DNA from: Moanibacter sp965226025
GTDB lineage: Bacteria; Verrucomicrobiota; Verrucomicrobiia; Opitutales; UBA2987
Length of the DNA: 64,000 nt
Direction: 5' to 3'
Assembly: GCA_965226025.1 (NCBI GenBank)
Contig: CBDDCD010000003.1
Span: 1,302,001-1,366,000, forward strand
Shown here one piece after another: positions 61,226 through 64,000 of this stretch. Below the pieces are notes generated by a model. It was given only the letters and a program-made list of their open reading frames with translations, was not told the DNA's origin and searched no databases. The first letter of the stretch is position 1; every line of letters begins with the position of its first letter. The translations under genes and the position numbers were made by a program.

Positions 61226-62392
61226 TTAGGAATTTTCCCGAGGGGTGATCCATTCTTCCTTGATCTCCATTCCGAAGCCGGGTGCGTCCGAAGGTACGAC
61301 ATAACCCTCGCTGGGTAGGGGCAGGCCCGGGATTCGAGTGGTCTCGTCCAATGGGATGCCAACGGGTGAATGCACCCCGTATTCGCCGAATGGGCATTCG
61401 GGCAGGGCGTAGAGGAAGTGCTGCCCAAAAGGGCTAGCGGCACCACCGTGAGGGCAGGTCTTGATGCCCGCCGCTTCGGCAATGTAGTAGATTCTGAGTG
61501 CCTCTGTCATTCCGCCGCACCAGTGCAGGTCGGGCTGTACATAGTCCACGCACCGGTGTTCCACCAGCTGCCGGAACGGGATCCGCGTGTGATGATCTTC
61601 CCCTGTGGCCAGAGGTATCCAGTTTATGGCCTTTCGAATTTGAATGTGTCCCTCAAGATCTTCGGGGTAGAGCGGCTCTTCCAACCAGCGCAGTTGGTAG
61701 GGCCGGAGTCGCTCCGCAAGCCGAATGGTGAATTCGACGTCGTAGGCCATGACCGGATTGAACATGAGTTCGGCGCCTGAACCTACGGTCTCACGGGCCT
61801 TGGCGATCTTCTCCTCGATGATGTTGATCCCTTCAATCCCCTGATCGTAGTGAACCGGGTTGGTGACCTTGAAGGCCTTGAACCCGAGTTCCAGATTCCA
61901 GTCGAGATCGTCTCCGGTAGCGTAGCAGAGAATCTTGTCCCGGCACGGCCCGCCCAACAGGCGATAGACCGGCTGCCCCAGGAGCTTGCCCTTCAGATCC
62001 CACAATGCGAGGTCGATAGCGCTTTGTGCAAAAGCCGACAGACCGACTGAACCATGTCGCTTGGAAAACCGCCACATCATGTCGTTCAGCATCTCGGTGG
62101 CGAAGCAGTCTCTCCCCTCCAGGAGTGGTGCATACTCCTGCTCGATCAAGAAGGCAATCGGCTGGCCGAAACTGGTAGCGCCCAGACCTCACGTCCCGTC
62201 CTCGGCGATGACCTGGACCCAGACCCGCCGACCCCCGATCCCCGGCGTCTTGGAAGGAACAGTGGCCGGAAAGTATCGGTTCATGGGAAGACCGATCGGG
62301 GCATACTCCCGCCAGCTCTTCCTACGCGGTGGCGTCTTGGGCGTTACGACAGGAAGATCGATGTCCACGCAACGGATTTCCTTGATCTTCAT
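61226..62392 (-). pseudogene. L-rhamnonate-dehydratase-like enolase-superfamily gene with one in-frame TGA
   Basis: ATG 62392 starts MKIKEIRCVDIDLPVVTPKT; the frame ends at 61226, 388 codons. It is interrupted only by TGA at 62189-62191 (codon 68): VIAEDGT-stop-GLGATSFGQPIAFL. A Trp or Arg codon would fit there. Metal segments are intact: MFNPVMAYD, WLEEPLYPED, ATGEDHHTR, and CPHGGAAS near the end. YVQPDLHWCGGMTEALRI and GEDHH resemble rhamnonate dehydratase (RhmD). As it stands it would be cut after 67 residues, or restarted near 62149. Without the TGA it would dehydrate an acid sugar. Confidence 0.78.
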
Positions 62393-62445
62393 GGGTTCGC
62401 TAGTTCTTGATAATCAGGGGCTTGAAATGCTAATCTCTTTCGAGC

Positions 62446-62482
62446 TTAGATTGCGCTTACGATTACGAAAGTCGATTATTGG
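62446..62482. repeat. Copy of the TCGATTGCGCTTACGATT family
   Basis: GATTGCGCTTACGATTACGA follows TTAGA upstream of the dehydratase-like gene; TCGATTATTGGAAAATGG follows, as in the 30857 copy (TCGATTGTGGAAGAATGG). Only one orientation is strong here. Confidence 0.6.
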
Positions 62483-62582
62483 AAAATGGACGTCGGTCTC
62501 AGCTAACCCGTCTTTCTCAACTGGGGCCTGATTTCGACGTAAGTCGTTGATAGTGGGCCAAAGGTCTACACTACAGGAGGGG

Positions 62583-64000
62583 TTATTTGGATTTGATTTG
62601 GGGGGGTGGTTGGGGAGGAAGTTCGAGGTGTAACCGGTTCAGTAGTAGCTTTTGGTCCTCACCGGGCTCGGTGTAACGGGTAAGCACAACGGTGCGTCCG
62701 TCGGTGGTGGGCAGTTTCACATCGAGCATTTGGATGGCCGCCATTTTGGAGAGCACCTCGGCTGGGGTCAGTCCCGGAGCCATCGGGTAGAGTCGACGTT
62801 TCAGGGTGACCCACAGAGAGTAAGCAAGGAAGCTGATAAAGATGTGCGCCTCGATGCGATCATCTCTCTGATGATGGATGGGGCGGATGGAAAGGTCGTT
62901 CTTGATTTCCTTGAAGACTTGCTCGATCTCAGTGAGCTGCAGGTAAAGGCGCCAGAGTTGCTCGGGGTTCTCGGCACTGAGGGTGCTGCGCAACAGATAG
63001 CGGCCTTCGCGGCGATAGGCTTGGCGGTATTTTTTTAAGTTCAACCGGAAGCTCAAAGGCGGCTTTTCAGTGGGGGCGCCCTTGGGGGCGATCTCGATGT
63101 CGAGTAATCCAAAGATCCGGGGACCGGCCTCCTTTTTGGCTTCGCCCAGTTTGATCAGGATGGTATCGCGTTGGTAGCGCCGTTTGCTCTCACGCAGCTT
63201 CTTGAGCGCCTCGATAAGACGGCGTAAACGACGCAGGCGCATGTTTTTTTCTTTGCGCACCCGATCGTCGCTTTTAGCCAGAACGTAGGTTTCACCTCCC
63301 TCGCTGAGGAGTTTCACCTCGATACCGGGACGCAACTGCTTCCAATCCTTCTGCAGCAACGACTGCTCGAAGCGACCCAGCCAGGAGCGCGGGGTACCCA
63401 CCAGATAGTGGATCCTGGGTTCGCTTTGGCGCATCTGTTGCAAGACTTCCTCGGTCGGAATGCCCCGATCCATCACCCACACCCGGTTCGCCTTACCGTA
63501 GTTCTCTTCCACCCGAGAAAGAAAATCTTTTAAGGTGGTTTTATCCTGCGTGTTACCCGGAAGTACCTCATAGGCAATCGGCAAGCCCTCACAAGTCACC
63601 ACCAGGGCGATCACCACTTGCACGCAGTCAGGTCGCTTATCGCGGCTGTAGCCGAACTTGCGCAGTCGGCTCGAGGCCGCCGGCTCCTGGTTCGGATCGC
63701 ACTCAAAATAGGTGCTCGTCAGATCGTATAGCAAAATCTCGTAACGGGCATTGAACAGATCGCTCCACCTCTCGGTCAGGTGCCTGAACAGGGCCTTCTT
63801 GTGCCTGAGCAATCGATCGTGGCAGCGATAGAGCGTGTTCTTCTCGGCGATCCCAAAGTCTTCCCCCATCAGATCGCCCATCGCGCTTCGCTCATACCAT
63901 TCCCGATGCAGCCGCCACTCGCTTCCCGGTGCCATCAGCCGGTAAACCACCAGGGTCTGCAGCACATGGGCCCAGCGGGTACCCTGACGGGAGGGTCTGA
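62583..64000 (-). CDS. IS1634-family transposase (N-terminus beyond the window)
   Basis: The frame is open through the window edge, with RQGTRWAHVLQTLVVYRLMAPGSEW at its visible start. DDE residues of the IS4/IS1634 type are visible: YDLTSTYFE (Asp), RVWVMDRGIP (Asp) and LTEIEQVFKEIKNDLSIRPIHHQ (Glu of the Y-(2)-R-(3)-E-(6)-K-like block), then RIEAHIFISFLAYSLWV. At least ~470 residues are visible; the family is ~500-600. The left side of the element, ~62520-62582, contains no clear terminal repeat that could be confirmed without the other end. Confidence 0.88.
   Translation of the reverse strand, partial: RPSRQGTRWAHVLQTLVVYRLMAPGSEWRLHREWYERSAMGDLMGEDFGIAEKNTLYRCHDRLLRHKKALFRHLTERWSDLFNARYEILLYDLTSTYFECDPNQEPAASSRLRKFGYSRDKRPDCVQVVIALVVTCEGLPIAYEVLPGNTQDKTTLKDFLSRVEENYGKANRVWVMDRGIPTEEVLQQMRQSEPRIHYLVGTPRSWLGRFEQSLLQKDWKQLRPGIEVKLLSEGGETYVLAKSDDRVRKEKNMRLRRLRRLIEALKKLRESKRRYQRDTILIKLGEAKKEAGPRIFGLLDIEIAPKGAPTEKPPLSFRLNLKKYRQAYRREGRYLLRSTLSAENPEQLWRLYLQLTEIEQVFKEIKNDLSIRPIHHQRDDRIEAHIFISFLAYSLWVTLKRRLYPMAPGLTPAEVLSKMAAIQMLDVKLPTTDGRTVVLTRYTEPGEDQKLLLNRLHLELPPQPPPQIKSK

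Noticed and set aside
21539..62392. Alternative genetic code with TGA as a sense codon
   Set aside because: Several intact genes, for example 3148-3600, 6887-7792, 28196-28804 and 58898-59911, end in TGA at the expected family C-terminus.
62530..62582. Terminal inverted repeat of the IS1634-type element
   Set aside because: The other end is outside the window, so the end sequence cannot be confirmed.
1..64000. tRNA, rRNA or riboswitch genes
   Set aside because: No cloverleaf, rRNA-like or known riboswitch motif was recognised by eye; a covariance-model scan would be needed to exclude small RNAs.

Overview
No rRNA or tRNA gene is visible, so the source organism has to be inferred from gene content. 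The window is a moderately GC-rich bacterial chromosome segment. It has many phytanoyl-CoA dioxygenase (PhyH) genes, enolase-superfamily dehydratases, M19 dipeptidases, a sulfatase, a sialidase, Gfo/Idh oxidoreductases and four-helix-bundle (TIGR02436-type) genes. This is the kind of content reported for sponge- or host-associated and marine uncultivated phyla such as Poribacteria and Latescibacterota. That placement is inference only.

Layout: 1-6.9 kb holds the end of a Zn-alcohol dehydrogenase, a frameshifted acetyltransferase, a sialidase and a nested pair of insertion sequences. A broken PhyH gene follows, and the whole is bracketed by two inverted copies of a four-helix-bundle gene. 6.9-16 kb holds a PhyH gene, an IS256-family element, a solute-binding protein coupled to a TPR protein, and a sulfatase gene split by a second copy of the first insertion sequence. 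16-32 kb is a run of mostly single-gene units: a TPP enzyme, a uronate-dehydrogenase-like SDR, an aldo/keto reductase, PhyH, a large FG-GAP protein, two FAD amine oxidases, an acetyltransferase, a glycosidase-like propeller and an enolase-superfamily gene. An inverted second IS256 copy follows at 32.2-33.7 kb. 34-50.7 kb holds an amidase, a HigBA toxin-antitoxin pair, sugar dehydrogenases and isomerases, a fatty acid desaturase, a double-domain PhyH gene and three enolase-superfamily genes. 51-62.4 kb holds a mannonate-dehydratase-like gene, kinase-fold genes, an aldo/keto reductase, two paralogous M19 dipeptidases, an AT-rich CPBP protease island, PhyH and a rhamnonate-dehydratase-like gene. 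The window ends inside an IS1634-type transposase.

Functional reading: sialidase, sulfatase and glycosidase-like proteins could release sugars from sulfated or sialylated host glycans. Aldose/uronate dehydrogenases, five acid-sugar dehydratase homologs, a UxuA-like enzyme and isomerases could then process aldonic and uronic acids by a non-phosphorylative route. Amidase, sarcosine-oxidase-like enzymes and M19 peptidases point to use of small nitrogen compounds. These links are inferred from family membership; few genes are arranged as operons.

The most unusual signals are not protein families. (a) Intergenic space is filled with at least eight families of short inverted repeats. One family ends in CTAG and supplies the stop codon of several genes. 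(b) Three otherwise full-length genes are each interrupted by exactly one in-frame TGA. (c) Insertion histories can be read to the base, including an IS200-type element inside another IS whose empty site is preserved in the second copy.
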